A stretch of DNA of 64,000 bases from Litoditis marina (GCA_964036275.1 OZ038436.1:23091904-23155903), one strand, 5' to 3'. Positions 50,225 to 62,558 are shown, numbered from the stretch's first letter. The notes: a model not told the origin generated them from the sequence alone. Numbers and translations: made by a program.

Positions 50225-51832
50225 AAGGAAGGTACCCTGGGCTACGCCCGGGTCCCTCCCTTGATGAGTCTAGGTCGGTGGTTGCGTCTAGAATTCGAGA
50301 TGTCTCTTTCTTTTTTTCTTTTTTCTTTTCGCCCTCTCTTCCCCTAACACAGTTGTGATTACATAGACATTGGAAGTATGGAGTACAAAGGAAGTTCGAG
50401 TTTTTCTTTCTATCTATCCTTCTCTCTCTCTCGCTCCTTCTCTCTCTCTTTCTTTCTTTCTCTCTCTCTCTCTCTTTTTCTCTTGCCCTCTCTTTCGATC
50501 TTTATGTCTTCTATCTCTCCTATTTGGTACTGTTCACCCTCTGAATTGTTTGTATTGCTAATTGTAATTGTATAACATAGACAGCCAAAATCGAGATAGT
50601 GAGGCTCACATAGACAGCCAAAATGTTGAGAGTGGGGCTCACATACACAGCAAAAATGGGAGCAATGGGGCTCACATAGACAGCCAAAATTGAGTGAATT
50701 GGGCTCACTTGGACAGAAAAAATGGGGAAAGTGGGGCTCACATAGACAGCCAAAATGGGGGACAATGGGGCTCACATAGACAGCCAAAATGGGGAGAGTG
50801 GGGCTCACATAGACAGCCAAAATGGGGAGAGTGGGGCTCACATGGACAGCGAAAATGGGGAGAGTGTGGCTCACATGGACAGCAAAAATGGGGGACAATG
50901 GAGCTCACATAGACAGCCAAAATGGGACAGTGGAGCTTACATACACAGCAAAAATGGGGGAAAATGGGGCTCACATAGACAGCCAAAATGAGGACAGGGG
51001 GGATCAACCACACAGCAAAAATTTGGACAGTGCGGTTCGAATACACAGCAAAAATGGGGACAGTGGGGCTCAAATACACGGCGAAAATTAAAACAGTGGG
51101 GCTCAAATACACAGCGAAATATAGAACAGTGGGGCTCACACAGACAGCAAAACGAAAACATTGGGGATTCACATACACATCAAAATGGGGACAGTGGGAC
51201 TCACATACACAGCAAAAATTAGGACAGTGGGAATCAAATACACAGCGAAAATGAGGACAGTGGGGCTCAAATACACAGCGAAAATTAGAACAGTGGGGCT
51301 CACACAGACAGAAAAATGAAAAGATTTGGGATTCACATACTCATCGGAATGGGGACAGTGGGACTCACATACACAGCACAAATTTGGACAGTGGGAATCA
51401 AATACACAGCAAAAATGGGGACAGTTGGGCGAACATGAGAACATCAGAGTAGGTGAAAAAAAGATGAAAAAAGCGAAAGAGAAACACAAAGAGAGATATT
51501 AAACCAAAAATAAACAGCAAATACCTCTTCCAATACATCCCAGCCGCCTCCCAAGTCGCCAGTAAAACAAAATGGATTTTTCCAAAATTTCCGCGTATGA
51601 ACAGCTCACGTAAACCCGTTTCCACTTTCTATTCTCCATTTTCTATTCGCGAGAAAACTGTTTTCCACCACTCCCCAACTCACTACCAAAAAAAAATGAA
51701 AAAGCAGAAAGCACGTATCTCCCACGTCTCCCATCTTACCCCAGTTCCATCATTTGCCTCACTCTCTTTTCGACCAAAAGTGCAATAGTGTGTGGATTGT
51801 TACAAACAGAGTAAGCGAAATATAGAGTAGGA
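50225..51832 (-). mobile_element. Non-autonomous Helitron unit (class A)
   Basis: Hairpin 50225-50263 starts AAGGAAGG without the usual GACA before it. Then a CT-rich stretch, a 33-bp array (50575-51430), body segment, leader, and 5' end TCCTACTCTATATTTCGC. Confidence 0.72.
50575..51430. repeat. 33-bp minisatellite
   Basis: CACATAGACAGC family, very like the array at 20170-21530 in order of variants. Confidence 0.92.
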
Positions 51833-53249
51833 CAAGGTAGGTCGCCGGCGGCTAAAGCCGCCTCCGCCTCCCTTGTTTTTATTCTGGGCTGGCGAGAGCT
51901 TCCTGGCCCTATTTTTTCTGAGCATGGACCGCGGAAGCTCTCCTCATCATAGAACACGAAAAATGTTCTCAATAGCAGAACCTCTCTTCAAGATAGAGCG
52001 CGAGTCTTCTCTCTAACATAGAGCGCGACTCCTCTCTCTAACAAAGAGCGCGAGCACTCTCCCTAACAGAGCGCGAGTCCTCTATCTAACTTAGAGCGAG
52101 AGCAATCTTCCTAACATAGAGCCCGAGTCCTCTTTCTAACTTATAGCGCGAGATCTCTTCCTAACATAGAGCGCGGAACTTCTACGTAACATAGAGCGCG
52201 GGATGTCGCAGCATAGAGCGCGAGTCTTCTCTCTAACATAGAGCGCGACTCCTCTCTCCAACAAAGAGCGCGAGCACTCTCTTTCTAACAGATCGCGAGT
52301 CCTCTATCTAACTTAGAGCGCGAGCACTCTCCCTAACATAGAGCGCGAGTCCTAACTTATAACGCGAATTCTCTCCCTAACATGGAGCGCGAGACTTCTT
52401 TCTAACATAGAGCGCGGAACTTCTACGTAACATAGAGCGCGAGATGTCTCAGCATAGAGCGCGAGTCTTCTCTCTAACATAGAGCGCGAGACTTCTTCCT
52501 AACATAAAGCGCGGAACTTCTCCTTAACATAGAGCGCGGGATGTCGCAGCATAGAGCGCGGGTCTTCTCTCTAACTTAGAACGCGAGCACTCTCCCTAAC
52601 ATAGAGCGCGAGTCCTAACTTATAACGCGAATTCTTTCCCTAACATGGAGCGCGAGACTTCTTCCTAACATAGAGCGCGGAACTTCTACGTAACATAGAG
52701 CGCGGGATGTCTCAGCATAGAGCGCGAGTCTTCTCTCTAACATAGAGCGCGAGACTTCTTCCTAACATAAAGCGCGGAACTTCTCCTTAACATAGAGCGC
52801 GGGATGTCGCAGCATAGAGCGCGGGTCTTCTCTCTAACATAGAGCGCGAGTCTTCTCTCTAACATAGAGCGCGAGCACTCTATCTAACTTAGAGCGCGAC
52901 TCCTCTCTCCAACAAAGAGCGCGAGCACTCTATCTAACTTAGAGCGCGAGTCCTCTATCTAACTTAGAGCGCGAGCACTCTCCCTAACATAGAGCGCGAG
53001 TCCTCTTTCTAACTTATAGCGCGAATTCTCTCCCTAACATTGAGCGCGGAACTTCTACTTAACATAGAGCGCGGGATGTCTCAGCATAGAGCGCGGAACT
53101 TCTCCCTAACATAGAGCGCGAGACTTCTATCTAACATAGAGCGCGGAACTTCTCCCTAACAGAGCGCGGGACTTCTCCTTAACAAAGAGCGCAAACTTCT
53201 CCTCAACTTAGAGCGCGACAGTTCTCGTTAGGATTCTCTCTCTCTCTCT

Positions 53250-53297
<48 letters not shown>

Positions 53298-53299
53298 TT

Positions 53300-53347
<48 letters not shown>

Positions 53348-53581
53348 TCTGTTAGAGCTGCGTGTATTTTACGTGACTTCAACGCCTTGTTCAACATAAA
53401 ATGAGTAAATCTATTCCCTAATTCAATTTGCAGCTGCAGCCGATTTGTAGTCACTTGAAAATAGAAATGAAATCCAGTTAGCTCAGGTTTTTCCACGCCA
53501 TTTGCCTCACTCTTCCCCAGTGGTTTTTCGACTGAAATTGTTACAAACACACACACCAAACTAGCCTTTTATACTAGTGGA
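51833..53581 (-). mobile_element. Non-autonomous Helitron unit (class B)
   Basis: Hairpin 51833-51875, 25-28 bp array 51980-53225, CT tract 53235-53350, leader with GCTGCGTGTATTTTACGTGA, 5' end TCCACTAGTATAAAAGGC. Confidence 0.75.
51980..53225. repeat. 25-28 bp minisatellite
   Basis: ACATAGAGCGC family; longer blocks with GGGATGTCGCAGCATAGAGC recur several times. Confidence 0.92.
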
Positions 53582-53857
53582 CAAGGTAGGTCGCCGGCGG
53601 CTAAAGCCTCCTCTTTCTAACTTATAGCGCGAATTCTCTCCCTAACATTGAGCGCGGAACTTCTACTTAACATAGAGCGCGGGATGTCTCAGCATAGAGC
53701 GCGGAACTTCTCCCTAACATAGAGCGCGAGACTTCTATCTAACATAGAGCGCGGAACTTCTCCCTAACAGAGCGCGGGACTTCTCCTTAACAAAGAGCGC
53801 AAACTTCTCCTCAACTTAGAGCGCGACAGTTCTCGTTAGGATTCTCTCTCTCTCTCT

Positions 53858-53903
<46 letters not shown>

Positions 53904-53905
53904 TT

Positions 53906-53939
<34 letters not shown>

Positions 53940-54173
53940 TCTGTTAGAGCTGCGTGTATTTTACGTGACTTCAACGCCTTGTTCAACATAAAATGAGTAA
54001 ATCTATTCCCTAATTCAATTTGCAGCTGCAGCCGATTTGTAGTCACTTGAAAATAGAAATGAAATCCAGTTAGCTCAGGTTTTTCCACGCCATTTGCCTC
54101 ACTCTTCCCCAGTGGTTTTTCGACTGAAATTGTTACAAACACACACACCAAACTAGCCTTTTATACTAGTGGA
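53582..54173 (-). mobile_element. Helitron unit with a cut hairpin
   Basis: Only the first part of a class B hairpin remains (53582-53608), joined at 53609 to minisatellite. The unit is the product of a 608-bp tandem duplication (53001-53608 repeated from 53609). 5' end TCCACTAGTATAAAAGGC. Confidence 0.75.
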
Positions 54174-54626
54174 CAAGGTAGGTCGCCGGCGGCTAAAGCC
54201 GCCTCCGCCTCCCTTGTTTTTATTCCGGGCTGGCGAGAGCTTCCTGGCCCTATTTTTTCTGAACATGGACCGCCGAAGCTCTCCTCAACATAGAGCACGA
54301 AAAATGTCCTCAATAGCAAAACCTAACTTCAACATAGAGTGCGAGTCTTCTCTCTAACATAGAGCGCGACTCCTCTCTCCAACAAAGAGCGCGAGCACTC
54401 TCCCTAACAGAGCGCGAGTCCTCTATCTAACTTAGAGCGCGAGCACTCTCCCTTACATAGAGCGCGAATCATCTTTCTAACTTATAGCGCGAGATCTCTC
54501 CCTAACATAGAGCGCGGAACTTCTACTTAACATAGAGCGCGGAACTTCTCCCTAACATAGAGCGCGGAACTTCTTCCTAACATAGAGCGCGGAACTTCTC
54601 CTCAACATAGAGCGCGGGATGTCTTA

Positions 54627-54819
54627 TAGTCGCCATTTTCCCCATAAAGACAGCAGAGGGTTCAATTGATTGAGCAATGTGGGGCGAGCGGTCGTTGATT
54701 ATCTGCCAGCAGTTGAGAGAGTGAGTAGATCAATGATACGCAGACTAACTGGCTGCTCGCCAATCCCCGCCCCATACAAAATCGATGGTACGGTGTCCAC
54801 AACGGTTTGACAAATCCTA
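54627..54819. mobile_element. 193-bp insert with TA duplication
   Basis: Interrupts the repeat GGATGTCTTAACATAG, which occurs intact at about 55088. The filled site reads CTTA + insert + TAACATAG, so TA is doubled. Ends are TAGTCGCC and AAATCCTA; the inverted match is only about 3 bp. Unique sequence inside, no frame recognised. Confidence 0.6.
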
Positions 54820-54842
54820 TAACATAGAGCGCGAGACTTCTA

Positions 54843-54972
54843 TACTAGAAGTAAATTGGATAGTCACGTAAACTCAGCATTCTAATGAGAAATCGTGCAC
54901 TTTGTAATTGCATGTTCATTAGTTCTGCTGTGTTTAACATGTTGCACGTGACTGTGCGATTCACTAACAGTA
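54843..54972. mobile_element. 130-bp MITE-like insert with TA duplication
   Basis: Interrupts ACTTCTATCTAACATAG, found intact at about 55127; TA is doubled around the insert. The ends form imperfect inverted repeats of about 30 bp (TACTAGAAGTAAA and TACTGTTAGTGAA, both continuing to AGTCACGT). This suits a Tc1/mariner-type MITE. Confidence 0.7.
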
Positions 54973-55415
54973 TATCTAACATAGAGCGCGGAACTTCTTC
55001 CTAACATAGAGCGCGGAACTTCTCCTCAACATAGAGGGCGAGACTTCTTCCTAACATAGAGCGCGGAACTTTTCCTCAACATAGAGCGCGGGATGTCTTA
55101 ACATAGAGCGCGAGACTTCTATCTAACATAGAGCGCGAGATCTCTCCCTAACATAGAGCGCGGAACTTCTCCCTAACATAGAGCGCGGAACTTCTTCCTA
55201 ACATAGAGCGCGGAACTTCTCCTCAACATAGAGCGCGGGATGTCTTGACATAGAGCGCGAGACTTCTTCCTAACATAGAGCGCGGAACTTCTCCTCAACA
55301 TAGAGCGCGGGATGTCTTAACATAGAGCGCGGGACTTCTCCTTAACAAATAGCGCGAAACTTCTCCTTAACATAGAGCGCGACAGTTCTCGTTAGGATTC
55401 TCTCTCTCTCTCTCT

Positions 55416-55465
<50 letters not shown>

Positions 55466-55467
55466 TT

Positions 55468-55501
<34 letters not shown>

Positions 55502-56188
55502 TCTGTTAGAGCTGCGTGTATTTTACGTGACTTCAACGCCTTGTTCAACATAAAATGAGTAAATCTATTCCCTAATTCAATTTGCAGCTGCAGCCGATTT
55601 GTAGTCACTTGAAAATAGAAATGAAATCCAGTTAGCTCAGGTTTTTCCACGCCATTTGCCTCACTCTTCCCCAGTGGTTTTTCGACTGAAATTGTTACAA
55701 ACACACACACCAAACTAGCCTTTTATACTAGTGGACAAGGTAGGTCGCCGGCGGCTAAAGCCGCCTCCGCCTCCCTTGTTTTTATTCCGGGCTGGCGAGA
55801 GCTTCCTGGCCCTATTTTTTCTGAACATGGACCGCCGAAGCTCTCCTCAACATAGAGCACGAAAAATGTCCTCAATAGCAAAACCTAACTTCAACATAGA
55901 GTGCGAGTCTTCTCTCTAACATAGAGCGCGACTCCTCTCTCCAACAAAGAGCGCGAGCACTCTCCCTAACAGAGCGCGAGTCCTCTATCTAACTTAGAGC
56001 GCGAGCACTCTCCCTTACATAGAGCGCGAATCATCTTTCTAACTTATAGCGCGAGATCTCTCCCTAACATAGAGCGCGGAACTTCTACTTAACATAGAGC
56101 GCGGAACTTCTCCCTAACATAGAGCGCGGAACTTCTTCCTAACATAGAGCGCGGAACTTCTCCTCAACATAGAGCGCGGGATGTCTTA

Positions 56189-56381
56189 TAGTCGCCATTT
56201 TCCCCATAAAGACAGCAGAGGGTTCAATTGATTGAGCAATGTGGGGCGAGCGGTCGTTGATTATCTGCCAGCAGTTGAGAGAGTGAGTAGATCAATGATA
56301 CGCAGACTAACTGGCTGCTCGCCAATCCCCGCCCCATACAAAATCGATGGTACGGTGTCCACAACGGTTTGACAAATCCTA
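56189..56381. mobile_element. Second copy of the 193-bp insert
   Basis: Copy at offset 1562; arose with the segmental duplication, not by a second insertion. Confidence 0.6.
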
Positions 56382-56404
56382 TAACATAGAGCGCGAGACT
56401 TCTA

Positions 56405-56534
56405 TACTAGAAGTAAATTGGATAGTCACGTAAACTCAGCATTCTAATGAGAAATCGTGCACTTTGTAATTGCATGTTCATTAGTTCTGCTGTGTTTAAC
56501 ATGTTGCACGTGACTGTGCGATTCACTAACAGTA
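56405..56534. mobile_element. Second copy of the 130-bp MITE-like insert
   Basis: Copy at offset 1562, carried by the segmental duplication. Confidence 0.68.
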
Positions 56535-56983
56535 TATCTAACATAGAGCGCGGAACTTCTTCCTAACATAGAGCGCGGAACTTCTCCTCAACATAGAGGG
56601 CGAGACTTCTTCCTAACATAGAGCGCGGAACTTTTCCTCAACATAGAGCGCGGGATGTCTTAACATAGAGCGCGAGACTTCTATCTAACATAGAGCGCGA
56701 GATCTCTCCCTAACATAGAGCGCGGAACTTCTCCCTAACATAGAGCGCGGAACTTCTTCCTAACATAGAGCGCGGAACTTCTCCTCAACATAGAGCGCGG
56801 GATGTCTTGACATAGAGCGCGAGACTTCTTCCTAACATAGAGCGCGGAACTTCTCCTCAACATAGAGCGCGGGATGTCTTAACATAGAGCGCGGGACTTC
56901 TCCTTAACAAATAGCGCGAAACTTCTCCTTAACATAGAGCGCGACAGTTCTCGTTAGGATTCTCTCTTTTTCTCTCTCTCTAC

Positions 56984-57015
<32 letters not shown>

Positions 57016-57339
57016 GTTAAGGCTGCGTGTATTTCACGTGACGTTAACGATCTCTTGTTTAACTCAGAATGAGTAAATCTATTCCCCATATCAATTTGCA
57101 GCTGCAGCCGATTCGTAGTCACTTGAAAATAGAAATGAAATCCAGCTAGCTCACGTTTTTCCACGCCATTTGCCTCACTCTTCCCCATTGGTTTTTCGAC
57201 TGAAATTGTTACAAACACACACACCAAACTAGCCTTTTATACTAGTGGACAAGGGAGGGCGCCGGCGGCTAAAGCCGCCTCCTCCTCCCTTGTTTAAGCC
57301 TAGGCTGGCGGGAGCTTCCTGGCCGTCTTTTTTCTGAAC

Positions 57340-58690
57340 ACAGAGCGTGGAGGTTTTTATTAACAAAGAGCGCGAAAGTTCTTCTTAACATAGAGCGCAA
57401 AACTTCTCCCTAACATAGAGCCCGGAAATTCTTCCTTACCATAGAGCGCGAAACTTCTCCCTAACATAGAGCGCGGAAATTCTTCCTTACCACAGAGCGC
57501 GAACTTCCTCTTAACATAGAGCGCAAAACTTCTCCTTAGCATAGAGCGGGAAACTTCTCCCTTACATAGAGCACGAAACTTCTCCCTTACATAGAGCACG
57601 AAACTTCTTCTCAACATAGAGCGCAAAACGTCTCCCTAACATAAAGCGCTAAACTTCTCCCTAACATAGAGCGCGGAACTTCTCCTTAGCACAGAGTGCG
57701 AACTCCTTCTTAACATAAAGCGCTAAACTTCTCCTCAACATAGAGTGCGAAACTGTTCCTAACATAAAGCGCTAAACTTCTCCTTAGCATAGAGTGCGAA
57801 ACTTCTCCCTAACATTGAGCGCTGAACTTCTCCCTAACATAGAGCGCGGAACTTCTCCTTAGCATAGAGTGCGAACTCCTTCTTAACATAAAGCGCTAAA
57901 CTTCTCCTCAACATAGAGCGCGAAACTGTTCCCTAACATAAAGCGCTAAACTTCTCCTTAGCATAGAGTGCGAAACTTCTCCCTAACATAGAGCGCGAAC
58001 TTCTATTTAACATAAAGCGCTAAACTTCTCCCTAACATAGAGCGCGGAACTTCTCCTTTGCATAGAGCGCCAAACTTCTCCCTTACATAGAGTACGAAAC
58101 TTCTCCTCAACATAGAGCGCGAAACTGTTCCCTAACATAAAGCGCTAAACTTCTCCTTAGCATAGAGTGCGAAACTTCTCCCTAACATAGAGCGCGAACT
58201 TCTATTTAACATAAAGCGCTAAACTTCTCCCTAACATAGAGCGCGGAACTTCTCCTTTGCATAGAGCGCGAAACTTCTCCCTTACATAGAGTACGAAACT
58301 TCTCCTCAACATAGAGCGCGAAACTGTTCCCTAACATAAAGCGCTAAACTTCTCCTTAGCATAGAGTGCGAAACTTCTCCCTAACATAGAGCGCGAACTT
58401 CTATTTAACATAAAGCGCTAAACTTCTCCCTAACATAGAGCGCGGAACTTCTCCTTAGCATAGAGTGCGAAACTTCTCCCTAACATAGAGCGCGGAACTT
58501 CTCCTTAGCATAGAGCGCGGAACTTCTTTTTAGCATAGAGTGCAAAACTTCTCCCCAACATAGAGCGCGAACTTCTATTAAACATAAAGCGCTAAACTTC
58601 TCCCTAACATAGAGCGCGGAACTTCTTCTTTGCATAGAGCACTTCTTTCTAACATGGAGCGCGAGACTTCTGCCTAACGTAGAGCGTGAC
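57340..58690. repeat. 25-28 bp minisatellite
   Basis: ACATAAAGCGCTAAACTTCT and related types; a block of about 180 bp with GAAACTGTTCCCTAACATAA recurs several times. Confidence 0.92.
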
Positions 58691-58699
58691 ACATAAAGC

Positions 58700-58841
<142 letters not shown>

Positions 58842-59089
58842 AAGGCTGCATGTATTTCACGTGACTTTAACGCACCTTTGTTCAACTTAAATAAAGCAAA
58901 TCTATTCCCTAATTCAATTTGCAGCTGCAGCCGATTCGTAGTCACTTGAAAATAGAAATGAAATCCAGCTAGCTCACGTTTTTTCCACGCCATTTGCCTC
59001 ACTCTTCCCCATTGGTTTTTCGACTGAAATTGTTACAAACCCAGACACACACACACACACAGACCAAACTAGCCTTTTATACTAGTGGA

Positions 59090-60122
59090 CAAGGAAGGTA
59101 CCCCGGGCTGACGCCCGGGTCCCTCCCTTGATGAGTCCAGGCTGAAAGGCTCTTCCTGGCATATTTAGCTTTATCTTCATTCTGTTTGCCGAACTCGTAT
59201 TTTGCAGGATAGGGAGCGAGTATCTGCGTAACACAGCGCGCGGAACCGAGTCTCAAAAAGTTCTCCTTAACATAGAGCGCGGTAGTTCTCCTTAGTCTAG
59301 AGCGCGGAAGTTCTCCTCAGCATAGAGCGCGGAAGTTATCCTTAACATAGAGCGCGGTAGTTATCCTCAGCATGGAGCGCGGAAGTTATCCTTAACATAG
59401 AGCGCGGTAGTTCTCCTTAACATAGAGCGCGGTAGTTCTCCTTAACATAGAGCGCGGTAGTTCTCCTTAGTCTAGAGCGCCAAAGTTCTCCTCAGCATAG
59501 AGCGCGGAAGTTCTCCTTAACATAGAGCGCGGTAGTTATCCTTAGTCTAGAGCGCGGAAGTTCTCCTCAGCATAGAGCTCGGAAGTTCTCCTTAACATAG
59601 AGCGCGGAAGTTCTCCTCAGCAAAGAGCGCGGAAGTTCTCCTTAACATAGAGCGCGGTAGTTCTCCTTAACATAGAGCGCGGTAGTTCTCCTTAACATAT
59701 AGCGCGGAAGTTCTCCTTAGTCTAGAGCGCGGAAGTTCTCCTCAGCATAGAGCGCGGAAGTTCTCCTTAGTCTAGAGCGCGGAAGTTCTCCTCAGCATAG
59801 AGCGCGGAAGTTCTCCTTAACATAGAGCGCGGTAGTTCTCCTTAACATAGAGCGCAGGATTTGAATAATAGAGCATTTTTCACGCCACGTGTTTTTACAT
59901 GAAGCGCGTCTATTCAACTGAACATCAATTTCCTTTCGCAAATTCAAATCCCAGCAACAGCCAATTCCAAAGGGTTTGAAAATGAAAAGCAGGAAATTAC
60001 ACGTATCCCCACGTCTTCTTTCTTCTTCAACTACAAAGTGCATCATTTTCCGACTTCTCGACCAAAAGGACAATTTGCCTCATACACACACACACACCAA
60101 GCAACGGTTTTATATTAGTAGA
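59090..60122 (-). mobile_element. Non-autonomous Helitron unit (class A)
   Basis: Hairpin 59090-59130, minisatellite 59215-59855, leader without CT tract, 5' end TCTACTAATATAAAACCG. Confidence 0.75.
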
Positions 60123-61638
60123 CAAGGTAGGTCGCCGGCGGCTAAAGCCGCCTCCGCCTCCCTTGTTTTTATTCCGGGCTGGCGAGAGCTTCCCGGCCCT
60201 ATTTTTTTGAACATGGACCGTCGAAGCTCTCCTCAACACCGAGCACGAAAAATGTCTTCAATAGCAAAACCTCTCTTCAACATAGAGTGCGAGTCTTCTC
60301 TCTAACATAGAGCGCGACTCCTCTCTCCAACAAAGAGCGCGAGCACTCTCCCTAACAGAGCGCGAGTCCTCTATCTAACTTAGAGCGCGAGCCCTCTTCC
60401 TAACTTATAGCGCGAGATCTCTCCCTAACATAGAGCGCGGAATTTCTACTTAACATAGAGCGCGGGATGTCTCAGCATAGAGCGCGGAACATCTCCCTAA
60501 CATAGAGCGCGAAACTTCTTCCTAACATAGAGCGCGGAACTTCTCCTTAACATAGAGCGCGGGATGTTTTAACATAGAGCGCGAGATCTCTCTCTAACAT
60601 AGAGCGCGGAACTTCTACTTAAGATAGAGCGCGGAACTTCTCCTTAACATAGAGCGCGGGATGTTTTAACATAGAGCGCGAGATCTCTCCCTAACATAGA
60701 GCGCGGAACTTCTACTTAAGATAGAGCGCGGAACTTCTCCTTAACATAGAGCGCGGGATGTTTTAACATAGAGCGCGAGATCTCTCCCTAACATAGAGCG
60801 CGGAACTTCTACTTAAGATAGAGCGCGGAACTTCTCCTTAACATAGAGCGCGGGATGTTTTAACATAGAGCGCGAGATCTCTCCCTAACATAGAGCGCGG
60901 AACTTCTACTTAACATAGAGCGCGGGATGTTTTAACATAGAGCGCGAGATCTCTCCCTAACATAGAGCGCGGAACTTCTACTTAACATAGAGCGCGGAAC
61001 TTCTCCTTAACATAGAGCGCGGGATGTTTTAACATAGAGCGCGAGATCTCTCCCTAACATAGAGCGCGGAACTTCTACTTAACATAGAGCGCGGGATGTC
61101 TCAGCATAGAGCGCGGAACTTCTCCCTAACATAGAGCGCGAGACTTATCCCTAACATAGAGCGCGGGATGTTTTAACATAGAGCGCGAGATCTCTCCCTA
61201 ACATAGAGCGCGGAACTTCTACTTAACATAGAGCGCGGGATGTCTCAGCATAGAGCGCGCAACTTCTCCCTAACATAGAGCGCGAGACTTATCCCTAACA
61301 TAGAGCGCGAGATCTCTCCCTAACATAGAGCGCGGAACTTCTACTTAACATAGGATTCTCTCTTTCTCTCTCTCTCTCTACCTCTCTCTCTTTCTCTCTC
61401 TCTGTTAGGGCTGCGTGTATATTACGTGACTTCAACGCCTTGTTCAACATAAAATGAGTAAATCTATTCCCCATTTTAATTTGAAGCTGCAGCCGATTTG
61501 TAGTCACTCGAAAATAGAAATGAAATCCGGCTAGCTCACGTTTTTCCACGCCATTTGCCTCACTCTTCCCCATTGGTTTTTCGACTGAAATTGTTACAAA
61601 CCCACACACAGACCAAACTAGCCTTTTATACTAGTGGA
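60123..61638 (-). mobile_element. Outermost Helitron unit (class B) with defined 5' insertion site
   Basis: Hairpin 60123-60165, minisatellite 60225-61355 (97-bp blocks near 60560-60850), short CT tract, leader, 5' end TCCACTAGTATAAAAGGC at 61638. The next base outward is A of GGCACAA in the tRNA repeat, so the end can be placed exactly. Confidence 0.82.
60225..61355. repeat. 25-28 bp minisatellite with 97-bp blocks
   Basis: GGGATGTTTTAACATAG recurs at 60561, 60658, 60755 and 60852, 97 bp apart; later blocks are shorter. Confidence 0.92.
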
Positions 61639-61683
61639 TTGTGCCATTACTACAGTTTTCTGTGAAAAAAAAAACCAAAAGAT

Positions 61684-61755
61684 AAGTCCCGGGGAGATTT
61701 GAACTCCCGTCGCAGGATTCAGAGTCCTGAGTGCTAACCGCTACACCACGGGACC
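61684..61755 (-). tRNA. tRNA-Gln(CTG), copy 1
   Basis: 72 nt, cloverleaf fits: acceptor GGTCCCG, D stem GTG/CAC, anticodon stem CAGGA/TCCTG with loop CTCTGAA (anticodon CTG), T stem GGGAG/CTCCC. The last acceptor pair is G-T instead of G-C (position 72). No intron. Next to the Helitron insertion. Confidence 0.9.
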
Positions 61756-62116
61756 GCTGTTCCTATCCCATTCATTCGCAGGGACATGTTCACCCTGCGA
61801 GACGATTGATAAATAGAGTGGCGACCGAGAAATGAGTGAACACAGAAGGAAATAGTCAAAACGCATCCACTCGTTGTCAAGCCTTGATTTTGTTTCTAAT
61901 CAAAGGTGAAGATACTGTTCAACTCTCCAACAACTTATGTTAACTTGTTTTAAGACATTTTAATTACCATTTATATTTTTTACAGAAAGTATTGGACACT
62001 ACAAAGTAATTATATGTTAGTTTTCAAATGTTGTATGAAGAAGCGGTGACTTTTTTGTTGTCATTTCATCAAAATTGTGCCATTACTACAGTTTTCTGTG
62101 AAAAAAACCAAAAGAT

Positions 62117-62188
62117 AGGTCCCGGGGAGATTTGAACTACCGTCGCAGGATTCAGAGTCCTGAGTGCTAACCGCTACACCACGGGACC
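62117..62188 (-). tRNA. tRNA-Gln(CTG), copy 2, T-stem change
   Basis: 433 bp from copy 1. Same anticodon and acceptor, but the T stem reads GGTAG against CTCCC, one mismatch. It may be a decaying copy. Confidence 0.85.
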
Positions 62189-62486
62189 GCTGTTCCTATC
62201 CCATTCATTCGCAGGGACATGTTCACCCTGCGAGACGATTGATAAATAGAGTGGCGACGGAGAAATGAGTGAACACAGAAGGAAATAGTCAAAACGCATC
62301 CACTCGTTTCCAAACCTTGATTTAGTTTCTAATTAAAGGTGAAGATACAGTTGTTGGAGAGTTGAACAGTATCTTCACCTTTAATCAGAAACAAAATCAT
62401 GTTAACTCAATTCTCCGTCGCCACTCTATTTATCAATCATCTCGCAGGGTGAACGTGTCCCTGCGAATGACTGTGCTAAGAACAGC

Positions 62487-62558
62487 GGTCCCGTGGTGTA
62501 GCGGTTAGCACTCAGGACTCTGAATCCTGCGACGGGAGTTCAAATCTCCCCGGGACCT
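62487..62558 (+). tRNA. tRNA-Gln(CTG), copy 3
   Basis: Perfect stems, anticodon CTG, no intron. First plus-strand copy after the inversion point. Confidence 0.95.

Larger units (their letters stand above)
54174..55735 (-). mobile_element. Non-autonomous Helitron unit (class B), copy 1 of 1562-bp duplication
   Basis: Hairpin 54174-54216, minisatellite 54250-55395 interrupted by two TA-flanked inserts, CT tract, leader, 5' end TCCACTAGTATAAAAGGC. Confidence 0.75.
54250..56955. repeat. 25-28 bp minisatellite within the 1562-bp duplication
   Basis: Two long ACATAGAGCGC arrays (54250-55395 and 55812-56955) that are copies of each other. Confidence 0.9.
55736..57249 (-). mobile_element. Non-autonomous Helitron unit (class B), copy 2
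   Basis: Matches the previous unit at offset 1562 as far as about 56960, both inserts included. Its CT tract and leader differ, and it ends TCCACTAGTATAAAAGGC. Confidence 0.75.
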
